DNA of 24,545 nucleotides from JAFTYO01 sp045644765 (GCA_045644765.1 JAZRHM010000037.1:1-24545), one strand, 5' to 3'. Positions 8,096 to 16,138 are shown, numbered from the stretch's first letter. The notes: generated by a model not told the origin, from the letters alone. Program-made: numbers and translations.

Positions 8096-8443
8096 TTAAC
8101 TGTTTTTTCTTATTATGACGTGGTGAAACCATTTTTCCTGAAAAGAGGTAAGAGTTTCTATTTGATCGTCGCTAAATTCGGTGTTTTCAGGTACAACAAT
8201 CAGTTTATCATCATTATCATCGGTGCGATGAATTATGGCAATACACAATCCCTTAAATTCTGATATGGGGGTGTCTACACCTAAAATATATGCATCTAAT
8301 TCTTCTCCATCTCCGGAAATAGTGTTGGGAACATAACCATAGTTTAATTCATATTTGAAACCATGTTTGGGATGTAAAGAGTTTAAGGGCCTGTCAATTT
8401 TTACATTGATTACTTTTCCGAGATATGATGAAGATTGGTTCAT
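8096..8443 (-). CDS. Short inorganic pyrophosphatase-family protein
   Basis: The 115-residue product contains the soluble (family I) pyrophosphatase signature: YELNYGYVPNTISGDGEELDAYILGV at residues 31-56 covers the active-site Tyr and the Gly-Asp-Gly-x-x-x-Asp metal/PPi-binding segment. The N-terminal VKIDRPLNSLHPKHGF also fits the compact variants of the family. Classical enzymes have about 175 residues, so this is a trimmed version, lacking much of the C-terminal part. Compact homologues occur in other bacteria; whether the substrate is PPi is not established by sequence. Start ATG at 8443 follows AAAGGATTTTGTT. An 11-bp inverted repeat overlaps this ribosome binding site (see 8450-8488). 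Confidence 0.75.
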   Translation of the reverse strand: MNQSSSYLGKVINVKIDRPLNSLHPKHGFKYELNYGYVPNTISGDGEELDAYILGVDTPISEFKGLCIAIIHRTDDNDDKLIVVPENTEFSDDQIETLTSFQEKWFHHVIIRKNS

Positions 8444-8449
8444 AACAAA

Positions 8450-8488
8450 ATCCTTTATAATGGTGTTTAAGATAATCTTATAAAGGAT
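8450..8488. promoter_or_regulatory. 11-bp inverted repeat over the pyrophosphatase ribosome binding site
   Basis: ATCCTTTATAA at 8450-8460 and its exact reverse complement at 8478-8488 are separated by 17 bases. On the minus strand both arms contain AAAGGA-type Shine-Dalgarno sequence or its complement, so the RNA hairpin would bury the ribosome binding site of the 8443 gene; as DNA it could be an operator in the divergent intergenic region. Function is inferred only. Confidence 0.45.
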
Positions 8489-8574
8489 ACGATTAAAAAA
8501 ACGTAAAATAATAAAATTAGTTTGATTTATTGAGTGAAATATAGTAAACTTCGATGTTGTAATTGGAGAATATT

Positions 8575-9465
8575 ATGGAAAATAATTTGCAAATTCGTGT
8601 TGAAAATGAAATCAACAATATAATCAAAAAAGCATCGGAAGTAGAGATTATTAGTAATATTCCGTTTAATGAAACACAAATATCTTTGTTGCGAGAGCTT
8701 AATTATTTTGCCGCAACGCAAACATTACTTGATGAAGAGGTTTTAAGAGATCCTCGTAAGATATTGTATAAAACAAATCAGAATTTTAAGACAGCATTAG
8801 TTTCTTTGTGCCTTACACAAGTGTTGATAAATAAAAGATCAAAAGGCTATTATACAAAAGAATATTTTGAAAAGAATATTGATGTCAGAACAATAGATGC
8901 CGGTGTGAAAAGAGTTGACTTTGGAAATTGTGAAGATAGTGAGGTTGTGTCAGCAATTAATGAGGAAAAGGTTTTTGATTGGATATTATATTGTCAAGGA
9001 CGGGGGATAGAGGCATTTGTTGCCGAAAAAACAGATTGCAGAGGACTTGACGGTTTTGTTCCCGGATACTCTCAAGAGTATGAGTTTTCTCGTTTTGAGC
9101 GGCTTCATAGTGAGGCCAAGAGACGAAAACAATCTGAAGAAAAGGAAAGATTGCAACAAGAATTTAAAACAAGTTTTATGAAAGAATTAGCCGCTGGTTT
9201 GGCTAAACAACAAATCGAGAATAGTTCAAATGTTATGGAATTAGTTTCTTCTCTTTTTGAAAAAGAAAATTATAATAATGCAATTGCAAAACTTTTAAAT
9301 AATAGTTTGGAAAATAATTATCAATTAGAGAATGTAAAAGATGAGTATATTAAAGATAAGCCTTTATTACAAGAAAAGTCACAACAAATGTTAGCTAATT
9401 ATTCAAATGACTTATCAGATGGTTTTATTCAGTATGTAAAAAAACAAAAACAGAAGCAACGATGA
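8575..9465 (+). CDS. Hypothetical cytoplasmic protein with charged coiled-coil C-terminal half
   Basis: Not recognised. The 296-residue product has no signal peptide or membrane segment. The first ~180 residues look globular (FNETQISLLRELNYFAATQTLL; VFDWILYCQGRGIEAF; DCRGLDGFVPGYSQEYEF). Residues ~180-225 are strongly charged and helical (RLHSEAKRRKQSEEKERLQQEF), probably a coiled coil. The end is rich in Asn, Gln and Lys. Start: an in-frame TTG at 8563 is part of the ribosome binding site region (GGAG at 8565-8568); the ATG at 8575, 6 bases after it, is preferred. A -10-like TATAGT at 8540-8545 lacks a good -35. It is followed 16 bp later by a PHP-domain gene and is likely co-transcribed with it, but no shared pathway is evident. 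Confidence 0.75.
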   Translation: MENNLQIRVENEINNIIKKASEVEIISNIPFNETQISLLRELNYFAATQTLLDEEVLRDPRKILYKTNQNFKTALVSLCLTQVLINKRSKGYYTKEYFEKNIDVRTIDAGVKRVDFGNCEDSEVVSAINEEKVFDWILYCQGRGIEAFVAEKTDCRGLDGFVPGYSQEYEFSRFERLHSEAKRRKQSEEKERLQQEFKTSFMKELAAGLAKQQIENSSNVMELVSSLFEKENYNNAIAKLLNNSLENNYQLENVKDEYIKDKPLLQEKSQQMLANYSNDLSDGFIQYVKKQKQKQR

Positions 9466-9481
9466 TTTTTGAGGAATAACT

Positions 9482-10300
9482 ATGTTGATAGATTTTCATA
9501 CGCACACATATTATTCAGATGGTATATTATCGCCTAAAGAACTTATATTACATGCAAAAAAGGTCGGTGTAGATATTATTGCATTGACTGATCATGATAC
9601 AATTGATGGTCTTATGGAAGCTGAAAAAGAAGCATTAAAAGTTGGTATTAAATTTATAAGAGGTATCGAAATATCTACTTTTGATGATGAGCATCCTTCT
9701 ATACATATGTTAGGCTTGGGTTTGCAAGATTTATCTGTTTTTAATCAAATACAGCAACAAAATAGAGTTTCAAGAAAAAAGCGTAATTTGATTATACTGC
9801 AAAAGTTAAAAGAATTATACGGAATAAGCATTGATTATGCAGATTTGGAAAGAGAGTTTAGAGGAACTATCGGTAAAGGAAACATTTCTCAGTATTTGAC
9901 ACATAAGGGGTATTATAAAACATATAAAGATGCCAATGAAGTAGTGATGCAATTTAAGGGACTGTCTTGTGGAATTGAAGTTAAGCAAGCTATAGATACT
10001 ATTCATCAATCAGGAGGTTTAGCTTTTTTAGCGCATCCTTGTTCTTTGAAATTAGATAATGACGCAATAGATATAAAAATCAAAAAACTCAAATCAATTG
10101 GTCTTGATGGTGTTGAATATGCTCATTCTAATCATACACAAGAACAAACAGAGTTGTATAAAAATCTAGCTTTAAAATATGATTTAAAACTAAGTGCCGG
10201 CTCAGATTTTCATGGAGCATACAAGGAAAATGTTCGCCTTGTTTACGGCAAATCTGATAAACAGCTGGGTGATGCAGAACTTGTTTATTTTGCTATGTAA
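9482..10300 (+). CDS. PHP-domain metal-dependent phosphoesterase (TrpH/RNase AM-like)
   Basis: The 272-residue product carries the full PHP metal-binding set: HTHTYYSDG (His6, His8, Asp13), LTDHDT (about 36-41), GIEIST (about 61-66), HMLGLGL near 74, LAHP (about 183-186) and AGSDFHG near 241. Length and motif order match the TrpH/YciV group, which in Escherichia coli includes a 5'-3' exonuclease acting on RNA ends and 3'-phosphoadenosine-5'-phosphate-type substrates; which activity applies here is inferred from family only. Start ATG follows GAGGAATAACT. The gene ends directly at a hairpin shared with the convergent gene. Confidence 0.85.
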   Translation: MLIDFHTHTYYSDGILSPKELILHAKKVGVDIIALTDHDTIDGLMEAEKEALKVGIKFIRGIEISTFDDEHPSIHMLGLGLQDLSVFNQIQQQNRVSRKKRNLIILQKLKELYGISIDYADLEREFRGTIGKGNISQYLTHKGYYKTYKDANEVVMQFKGLSCGIEVKQAIDTIHQSGGLAFLAHPCSLKLDNDAIDIKIKKLKSIGLDGVEYAHSNHTQEQTELYKNLALKYDLKLSAGSDFHGAYKENVRLVYGKSDKQLGDAELVYFAM

Positions 10301-10332
10301 CAAAGGCACCCTATTGAGTAGTGGTGCCTTTG
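10301..10332. terminator. Hairpin between convergent genes, probable bidirectional terminator
   Basis: CAAAGGCACC (10301-10310) pairs perfectly with GGTGCCTTTG (10323-10332) over a 12-base loop. It begins right after the stop codon of the PHP gene and lies 11 bp before the end of the convergent hydrolase gene. The downstream T-run is poor (TTTGTG on plus), so termination may be imperfect. Confidence 0.65.
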
Positions 10333-10343
10333 TGTAATCAAAA

Positions 10344-11264
10344 TCAGTTAAATGTGTTGTACATTTCCAGATAACATTCAGGACAACAGTGCCCTTTTGC
10401 TTTTACGATATATAACTTAGAATTTTTAAGTGATTTATGTAAATCATAAGCCTGATACATCGGACAATTAAAATCTATTCTGCTGTGATATATGTATGTC
10501 GGAATATGGGCAATTTTTTTTGCATTTTTTATTAATTGGTTTTCTTTTAAGAAGAAATTATTTTTCATATAATGCATGAAAATTTTAAATTTAACCAATT
10601 TTTTTTCTTCATATTCTTTTTTAGGAAAATCAACATCAAGTAGGCCAATCATATGCTCAAAAGGTGAATAATATTGCATGGCCAAATCGACATCTTTTTG
10701 TTTATCTGAAAATAGTTTATCGTAATAAAAATCAAACATGTTCTTCTTTTTAGCTTTAGATTGAAGTAAATCTAAAGTATCAGCATAAAATAATTCAGCT
10801 GCAGGAGACATGTTATTTCCGTCTTTTTTGCGACCTAAAAACACACTGTTTAATACAATTTTTTCAACTATGTTATTATATGTTTGAGCAAAATGTAATG
10901 CGCATGTTACACCATAAGATGCTCCGGCTACTATGATTTTGTCTTTAATGTTCAAATAATCTAATAAACGTAATCCGTCTTTTATGGTATTATCAATGGT
11001 GTTCTTATGCAAAGGATCTTTATATTCAGATTTTCCGCAACCTCTTTGATCAAATGTAATGATATGATATTTTCTTAAATCAAATCCCGATGATTGGTAA
11101 GGTTTTGAGCTTCCTCCCGGACCTCCGTGAAATATAAGAACGGGTTTACCATTTTTATTTCCGAGTTCTTGATAGAAAATTTTATGACCATCACTCTCAG
11201 GTAAATATCCCTGATTGAACGGTTTGATAAATTTTAATCTTAACTTATACCAAAGCATATTCAT
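10344..11264 (-). CDS. Proline iminopeptidase-like alpha/beta-hydrolase
   Basis: The 306-residue product has the alpha/beta-hydrolase features of the prolyl iminopeptidase group: oxyanion motif HGGPGG (46-51), FDQRGCGKS (71-79), nucleophile elbow GASYG with Ser116, and plausible triad partners Asp264 (SRIDF) and His292 (KGHC). In true iminopeptidases the elbow is usually GGSWG and the acid lies in GRYD, so this is a divergent member; peptide or ester hydrolysis is expected but the substrate is open. No signal peptide, so cytoplasmic. ATG at 11264 follows AAGGAAG. It is the last gene of a five-gene minus-strand run, 20 bp after the TerC-like gene. Confidence 0.75.
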   Translation of the reverse strand: MNMLWYKLRLKFIKPFNQGYLPESDGHKIFYQELGNKNGKPVLIFHGGPGGSSKPYQSSGFDLRKYHIITFDQRGCGKSEYKDPLHKNTIDNTIKDGLRLLDYLNIKDKIIVAGASYGVTCALHFAQTYNNIVEKIVLNSVFLGRKKDGNNMSPAAELFYADTLDLLQSKAKKKNMFDFYYDKLFSDKQKDVDLAMQYYSPFEHMIGLLDVDFPKKEYEEKKLVKFKIFMHYMKNNFFLKENQLIKNAKKIAHIPTYIYHSRIDFNCPMYQAYDLHKSLKNSKLYIVKAKGHCCPECYLEMYNTFN

Positions 11265-11284
11265 GATAAACTTCCTTTAATGAT

Positions 11285-12244
11285 TTAGGCTTTCTTTTTA
11301 TCCTTGATAACAGATAATATTATAGCACCAAATAAAAGACCGAAAGTAACAGTTAGTGACTGCCATGCTAAAATATGAAATCCGAATAATGGCATAAATA
11401 TTTTACAGCCGATGAAGATTAAAATAATTGATAATGCAGGTTTTAGATATGTAAACTTATTTACAATTGCAGCAAGTAAAAAGTATAGAGCTCTTAAACC
11501 TAAAATTGCGAAAATATTACTTGTATAGACTACAAAAACATCCTGAGTAATTAAGAAAATTGCAGGTATACTGTCGAAGGCAAAAATTATATCCATTGTT
11601 TCTATGATAATAAGAGCAAAAAGCAAAGGAGTGATATAGTGTTTTCCATTTTCTTTTACAACAAAATGCTCGCCTTTAAGCTCATGTGTAACATGGAAAA
11701 ATTTTGATAATGTGGTGTAGAGTTTGCTTTCTTTGAATGATTTTTGCTCACCATCTTCATGTTTAAGCATCTTTGCCCCTGTATATATGAGGAATATGGA
11801 AAAGATATATAATGTCCAGTGGAAACGAGAAATAAGTGCTTCGCCTAAATATATCATAATTCCACGCATAACTAAAGCACCTAAAATACCCCAGAATAAA
11901 ACACGATGCTGATATTTAGCAGGAACTCCAACTGAACTGAAAATGATAGACATTACGAAGATATTATCAAGGGATAAGCTTTTTTCCAATAAATATCCTG
12001 TAAAATAGTCCATTCCTAAATCGGTGCCTTTTTCATAAATTACGAATACGCCAAATATTAGGGCTATTACAATGTAAAAAACGCAAATCCAAAGTGTGTG
12101 CCAAAAGTGTGGTTCTTCATTTTTGCGATTAAATATAAATAAATCTAACGCTAAAAGAACTATTACGCTTATGCCAAATATGGTCCACATCCAGTTTTGG
12201 GATAGTATAATGTGTTGTGAAAATAAGTCAGATAAATTTTCCAT
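11285..12244 (-). CDS. TerC/Alx-family integral membrane protein
   Basis: The 319-residue product has about nine hydrophobic segments and the family's conserved acidic membrane residues: LLALDLFIF near the start, EKSLSLDNIFVM around residue 85, and ETMDIIFAFDSIPAIF around 210-225. TerC/Alx proteins are implicated in metal (manganese) export and tellurite or alkaline-stress resistance. Start: a frame open to 12289 overlaps the end of galE, but the ATG at 12244 has AAGGAAAA upstream and gives the normal TerC N-terminus, so it is preferred. It lies 26 bp after galE, in the same operon-like run; a metal-export role is family knowledge, not shown here. Confidence 0.88.
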   Translation of the reverse strand: MENLSDLFSQHIILSQNWMWTIFGISVIVLLALDLFIFNRKNEEPHFWHTLWICVFYIVIALIFGVFVIYEKGTDLGMDYFTGYLLEKSLSLDNIFVMSIIFSSVGVPAKYQHRVLFWGILGALVMRGIMIYLGEALISRFHWTLYIFSIFLIYTGAKMLKHEDGEQKSFKESKLYTTLSKFFHVTHELKGEHFVVKENGKHYITPLLFALIIIETMDIIFAFDSIPAIFLITQDVFVVYTSNIFAILGLRALYFLLAAIVNKFTYLKPALSIILIFIGCKIFMPLFGFHILAWQSLTVTFGLLFGAIILSVIKDKKKA

Positions 12245-12270
12245 TGTTTTTCCTTTTAATTTAATGTTGT

Positions 12271-13236
12271 TTACTTTTCTATGTTCCACGTTGTTTTTAT
12301 GATATCTGAAATGTTTGTGTAATTAGCTTTCCATTTCAGAACTTTTTCAGCTAATTCAGCTTTTGCTAAAACTACAGCTGGATCACCACTACGACGTGGA
12401 GCATAATTGTAATTTAATTTTTTTTCTATTATCTTTTCGGTAGCATCAACGATTTCTTTAACGGATGTAGCTTGTCCTGTTCCTAAATTAATGCGGTATG
12501 ATTTTTTATCGGATATTAATTTCTTTACGGCTAATACGTGAGCAGATGCTAAATCTGATACATGAATGTAATCGCGCAAACAAGTTCCGTCCGGAGTGTC
12601 ATAATCGTTTCCGAAAATGGAAAAGTTTTCGCGTTTTCCTGATGCTGCTTCCATTATTATGGGTAACAGGTTTTGCGGATTTTTTTCTTTTCCGGTTATA
12701 CTTTTGTCAGATGCGTAACCTACAGCGTTAAAATAACGTAATGCGATGTAATTAAAATCTTTTAATTTTGAATACCAATCTAATAAATCTTCAATAACGG
12801 CTTTTGTGTAACCGTAAAAACTCATAGGATTTATAGGGTGATTTTCATCTAAAGGTAAATATTGTGGTATTCCATATACAGCAGCAGATGATGAAAAAAC
12901 AATATGTTTGACATTGTTATTCAACATTGCGTTTAAGATATTTATTGTTCCTATTAAATTGTTGGTGGAGTATTTCTGTGGATTTTCCATTGATTCACCG
13001 ACAGCTTTTTTGGCTGCTAAATGGATAACAGCATCAATATTTTGTTTTAATACTCTGTCAAGAGCGTTTTCATCTAAAATATCTGCTTGAATAAACTCTG
13101 CTTCATTGAAAAGATTTTCTTTGCATCCTGTGGACATGTTATCTAAAACAGTAACATCAAAACTATTTGCTAATAATTCTTTTACCACGTGGCTCCCAAT
13201 GTATCCGGCACCGCCAATAACTAAAACTTTAGGCAT
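12271..13236 (-). CDS. galE: UDP-glucose 4-epimerase
   Basis: Interconverts UDP-glucose and UDP-galactose with bound NAD, supplying galactose for surface polysaccharide. The 321-residue product begins MPKVLVIGGAGYIGSH, a Rossmann GxxGxxG (8-14), and has the SSSAAVYG segment (115-122) and catalytic Tyr141-xxx-Lys145 (YGYTK). RYFNAVGY and CLRDYIHVSDLASAH are typical GalE substrate-site segments. Start: the frame extends to 13290 but overlaps the upstream gene; ATG at 13236 with AAGGAG seven to eight bases upstream is clearly the start. It lies 22 bp downstream of the Nudix gene. Confidence 0.95.
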   Translation of the reverse strand: MPKVLVIGGAGYIGSHVVKELLANSFDVTVLDNMSTGCKENLFNEAEFIQADILDENALDRVLKQNIDAVIHLAAKKAVGESMENPQKYSTNNLIGTINILNAMLNNNVKHIVFSSSAAVYGIPQYLPLDENHPINPMSFYGYTKAVIEDLLDWYSKLKDFNYIALRYFNAVGYASDKSITGKEKNPQNLLPIIMEAASGKRENFSIFGNDYDTPDGTCLRDYIHVSDLASAHVLAVKKLISDKKSYRINLGTGQATSVKEIVDATEKIIEKKLNYNYAPRRSGDPAVVLAKAELAEKVLKWKANYTNISDIIKTTWNIEK

Positions 13237-13258
13237 AAATATACTCCTTAAAAATATT

Positions 13259-13654
13259 TTATTGTAATGACTTAATGTAGGCGACAACAACAGGGATATC
13301 TGCCGGTGCTAAATCGTAAGAGAGTAAATCTTTTGGTTCTACCCAGGCATATTGTTCATGAGCTTCAGTTTTTGTAATTGAGGGATCTGTACATTCTGCA
13401 ATGAATGTATTCAATACAATATGACCAAAGTTATAAGTGTAATCAGTTTTCATAAAAAAATCTTTTACCACAATCTGAAGATTAAGTTCTTCTATAAGCT
13501 CTCTACATAAACATTCAGGCAAAGTTTCGCCTTCTTCAAGTTTGCCACCCGGAAGTTCCCATTTGAACTCTAAATCTTTCCCTTTTTTTCTTTGCCCGAG
13601 CAAAACTTTTCCGTCGTATATTATTATACCGGCGGCAATTTGTTTAATATTCAT
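13259..13654 (-). CDS. Nudix hydrolase, MutT-like (8-oxo-dGTP diphosphatase type)
   Basis: The 131-residue product has the Nudix box at residues 37-59: GKLEEGE followed by seven residues and RELIEEL, with all catalytic Glu present. Size, the early LLGQRKKGKDLEFKWELPGGKLEEGE context and the late EHEQYAWVEPKDLLSYDLAPADIPVV-like tail (split here by substitutions) fit MutT enzymes that remove oxidised dGTP; a different nucleotide substrate is possible. Start and the stop of gcrA overlap by one base (TAATG), so translation is coupled to gcrA. Confidence 0.88.
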   Translation of the reverse strand: MNIKQIAAGIIIYDGKVLLGQRKKGKDLEFKWELPGGKLEEGETLPECLCRELIEELNLQIVVKDFFMKTDYTYNFGHIVLNTFIAECTDPSITKTEAHEQYAWVEPKDLLSYDLAPADIPVVVAYIKSLQ

Positions 13655-14109
13655 TATTTATCCTTTTTAATTGGTTTTACATAGGCAATGTTAGCGTGTT
13701 CTTCGCAATATGTCTGCCCACTGCGAACAGCTTTGCCGCAAAAACAAAAATTATCATCTCGTGGGTCGCCGATTGGCCAACGACATGTGTGATTATCTAA
13801 TTCTGTAAGTTTTATGCATGTGTCTTTTTTGCAAACTGTTTCAGAAGCAATCTCTACAGTTGGTGCTTCGGTTTTCGAAATTAATTTAATCTCTCTTTTT
13901 GTGTTGGTTGCTTTATCAACAGGTGCAGTAATTGTATTGGTTTCTTCTTTTTTCTTGATGGGAGACGGGCGAGCTTTCAGATTTAGACGATGAACTTTGC
14001 CGACAATCGAATTTTTTGAAACGTCTAAACGTTTGGCAATTTCGTTTGTTGTTAAGCCTTCTGTCCACATCTGCTTTAGTTTTTCTATCATTTCATCGGT
14101 CCAAGCCAT
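13654..14109 (-). CDS. gcrA: GcrA cell-cycle regulator
   Basis: GcrA is an alphaproteobacterial transcription regulator that binds sigma-70 RNA polymerase and acts at promoters carrying CcrM-methylated GANTC sites. The 151-residue product begins MAWTDEMIEKLKQMWTEGLT followed by a helix-turn-helix (TNEIAKRLDVSKNSIVGKVHRL, about 21-42), a Lys/Thr-rich linker (50-95), and the conserved C-terminal block CRWPIGDPRDDNFCFCG with Cys109, Cys122, Cys124, Cys135 and His138, which may bind metal. ATG follows GGAGG. It heads the gcrA - mutT - galE - terC - hydrolase run, an uncommon position for a master regulator. Upstream lie two direct copies of GTTTACATAT. Confidence 0.94.
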   Translation of the reverse strand: MAWTDEMIEKLKQMWTEGLTTNEIAKRLDVSKNSIVGKVHRLNLKARPSPIKKKEETNTITAPVDKATNTKREIKLISKTEAPTVEIASETVCKKDTCIKLTELDNHTCRWPIGDPRDDNFCFCGKAVRSGQTYCEEHANIAYVKPIKKDK

Positions 14110-14128
14110 ATTGTCCTCCAGGTTATAT

Positions 14129-14162
14129 GTTTACATATTCAATTTTTGCCAAGTTTACATAT
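14129..14162. promoter_or_regulatory. Direct repeat GTTTACATAT upstream of gcrA
   Basis: GTTTACATAT occurs at 14129-14138 and again at 14153-14162, 24 bp apart start to start, within 55 bp of the gcrA start codon. The spacing of a little over two helical turns would suit a regulator dimer binding one face. No recognised CtrA (TTAA-N7-TTAA) or DnaA box was seen. In AT-rich sequence this could be chance. Confidence 0.3.
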
Positions 14163-14265
14163 ATTTTTTTGTTAAGTCCAGTTTTTAATTTAAATTATAT
14201 CTTTTTTTTAAGAAAAAATGTGTTATTATGCTTAAAATGTTCATGCTTAAAGAGGTAAATTACGG

Positions 14266-15504
14266 ATGAAGAGTGTTTTTAGAATTGTGTTATTAATGGT
14301 TGTGTTTATGACGCAAGTTGCAAAAGCTTCAATAGATGATTACAAAAAATATTATACGGTTGATTTAGAGGCCCCTGTTCCTGATTTGGAAACACTTTCT
14401 AAAGAACTTGAAATTGCCAGCAGAATATATGAACCGAGATATATGGTAAGCTGGGATATGGGAGCAAATTTTGATAAAGTTTGGAAAGGTGTTATTACAT
14501 CATTCGGGACATCGGAAAAACGCCTGAAATCAGTTAAAGAAGAAGAGCTTTATGATATGATAATGATGACTCCAAAAGAGTTTTATCCTTATATAGGCCC
14601 TTATTTACATACTGTTCCGGGTATACCAGACAGAGTTTTGATGTTGCCTGGTATTAAAGAAACAAAAAATAAGTTTCCGGAAAGAATTGCGCCTCAATTG
14701 GAAGGAATTGAGAATTTGGAATTTTTATCGCCGCATTTGTATGTGTTATTAATTCCTGAGATGTGGCCGGATAATCAGCCTCCGATAGAAAGGCCGAAAA
14801 TGAAGAGAGCTAAGTTGCCACCGATAGAATTTGAGCCTGATTTTTGGGCAAAAGTTATGAAAAATACACCTGAATTTGGTTTTGGGGGAGCTTTTATAAC
14901 TAATAATAAGCCTGGTCCGGATAAGCTTAGAACTTTGAAAATTACTAAAGATTCTCCTTTAACAACGGGAGATATTCGTGCTTTTTTAAGAACAATTGAT
15001 GGTGTGCAAAGTTTTGCCAGTTTGAAAAATATATTAAAAATTATGCATGCCGGTGATTTGTTGGATTATTGGGAGCAGAAAAATGGGACAGCTTTATCAT
15101 TAAATGGTTTGAAAGATGGGGTAAACCCGTGTCAACGTTTGGCGTTGAAAATAAGATGGGCCGGTTTGGAGGACGAGTTTGTTCAGACCGTGGGTAAAGA
15201 AGGTTTTAGTATGAATGAGTGGGCATATACTTGCGATAAAACCATAAAAGCTTACCGGGTTTCAAGAATTTCATCGGCACAAATGACAGCGATAAAAATG
15301 TTTAAAGAGAAGGTGTATGACTCATTTATAAATAAGTTAAAACCCCTGTATCAAGAAAGACAATTTGCAACCATGCAAAGTATTGTAGAAATGCATAAAG
15401 CTCCCAAACATGATGTTTTGGAAGTTATGAAAAATGAAAAACTTGTTTATGATACTTTAACTCCTTTAGGCGGAATGTTGGTTATTGTGCCAATCTCTAA
15501 TTAA
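14266..15504 (+). CDS. Hypothetical exported protein
   Basis: Not recognised. The 412-residue product begins with a signal peptide (MKSVFRIVLLMVVFMTQVAKA, cleavage probably after AKA before SIDDYKKYY). The mature part is soluble, with Pro-rich stretches (LLIPEMWPDNQPPIERP; RAKLPPIEFEPDFW), several conserved-looking Trp and two Cys (NPCQRL, YTCDK) that could form a disulfide. The end is hydrophobic (LTPLGGMLVIVPISN). Start: ATG at 14266 after AGAGG with a rather long 10-base gap. A TTATTAT -10-like sequence lies near 14223. Divergent from gcrA and upstream of rpoZ; nothing in context says what it does beyond acting in the periplasm or at the outer membrane. Confidence 0.75.
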   Translation: MKSVFRIVLLMVVFMTQVAKASIDDYKKYYTVDLEAPVPDLETLSKELEIASRIYEPRYMVSWDMGANFDKVWKGVITSFGTSEKRLKSVKEEELYDMIMMTPKEFYPYIGPYLHTVPGIPDRVLMLPGIKETKNKFPERIAPQLEGIENLEFLSPHLYVLLIPEMWPDNQPPIERPKMKRAKLPPIEFEPDFWAKVMKNTPEFGFGGAFITNNKPGPDKLRTLKITKDSPLTTGDIRAFLRTIDGVQSFASLKNILKIMHAGDLLDYWEQKNGTALSLNGLKDGVNPCQRLALKIRWAGLEDEFVQTVGKEGFSMNEWAYTCDKTIKAYRVSRISSAQMTAIKMFKEKVYDSFINKLKPLYQERQFATMQSIVEMHKAPKHDVLEVMKNEKLVYDTLTPLGGMLVIVPISN

Positions 15505-15518
15505 AGTTAAAAAATATG

Positions 15519-15547
15519 TTGCAATTTTGGATAAGAATATGTATAAA
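15519..15547 (+). promoter_or_regulatory. Sigma-70 promoter for rpoZ
   Basis: TTGCAA (15519-15524), a 17-bp spacer and TATAAA (15542-15547) lie 42 bp upstream of the rpoZ start codon. Confidence 0.65.
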
Positions 15548-15589
15548 GCATTAAAATCAAATTTTAATAATTTTTTATGAGGTAAAAAT

Positions 15590-16063
15590 ATGGCTCGCGT
15601 TACAGTTGAAGATTGTGTTGAAAAAGTTCCTAATCGCTACGAACTATTGATGGTTGCTGCTCAAAGAGCTAAAGATATAGAATCAGGAGCGCCGCTTTTG
15701 GTAGATAGAGATAATGATAAAAACTCTGTTGTTGCTTTGCGTGAAATTGCTGAGAATAAGGTGAGTATAGAAAACTTACAAAGATCATTGGTAATGAATT
15801 TGCAAAAATTTGTTGAAGTTGAAGAACCGGAAGAAGAGGAACTTGAGATTATTGCTGCTGAAAAAGAATTGGCAGAACTTGATGCTCAATTTGACAGTTC
15901 GATGCTTCTTGATGCAGATTTGTCCGATTCTATGCAAATAACTGATGAAGATGGCTTTGATGCAGAAGACATTGATGATACTGATTTGGATGACGAAGCG
16001 TTTGATGATGTATTTGATGATGGCTTAGGTGATGATTTTGGCGATGAAGGTGATGATTTTTAG
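15590..16063 (+). CDS. rpoZ: RNA polymerase omega subunit with long acidic C-terminal tail
   Basis: Omega helps assemble and stabilise RNA polymerase by binding beta-prime. Residues 1-75 are a clear omega domain: MARVTVEDCVEKVPNRYELL, VAAQRAKDIESG, and DRDNDKNSVVALREIAENKV. The 157-residue length exceeds the usual 70-130 because residues ~77-157 form an extremely acidic tail (EVEEPEEEELEII, then DDTDLDDEAFDDVFDDGLGDD-like runs interrupted by Phe) almost free of basic residues. ATG follows TGAGGTAAAAAT. A strong terminator follows 38 bp after the stop, so rpoZ is largely a separate transcript from rsh. Confidence 0.92.
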   Translation: MARVTVEDCVEKVPNRYELLMVAAQRAKDIESGAPLLVDRDNDKNSVVALREIAENKVSIENLQRSLVMNLQKFVEVEEPEEEELEIIAAEKELAELDAQFDSSMLLDADLSDSMQITDEDGFDAEDIDDTDLDDEAFDDVFDDGLGDDFGDEGDDF

Positions 16064-16101
16064 GCTAAATTAATATTATCTAAATCTTTTATTCTTAAAC
16101 T

Positions 16102-16138
16102 AAAGCAGAAATTGGTAAGTTTCTGCTTTTATTTTTTT
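16102..16138 (+). terminator. Intrinsic terminator after rpoZ
   Basis: AAAGCAGAAA (16102-16111) pairs with TTTCTGCTTT (16120-16129) over an 8-base loop and is followed by TATTTTTTT. The stem and T-run are textbook for Rho-independent termination. Confidence 0.85.

Noticed and set aside
14129..14200. CtrA or DnaA binding sites upstream of gcrA
   Set aside because: TTAA motifs are present but not at the required N7 spacing, and no DnaA box close to TTATCCACA was found.
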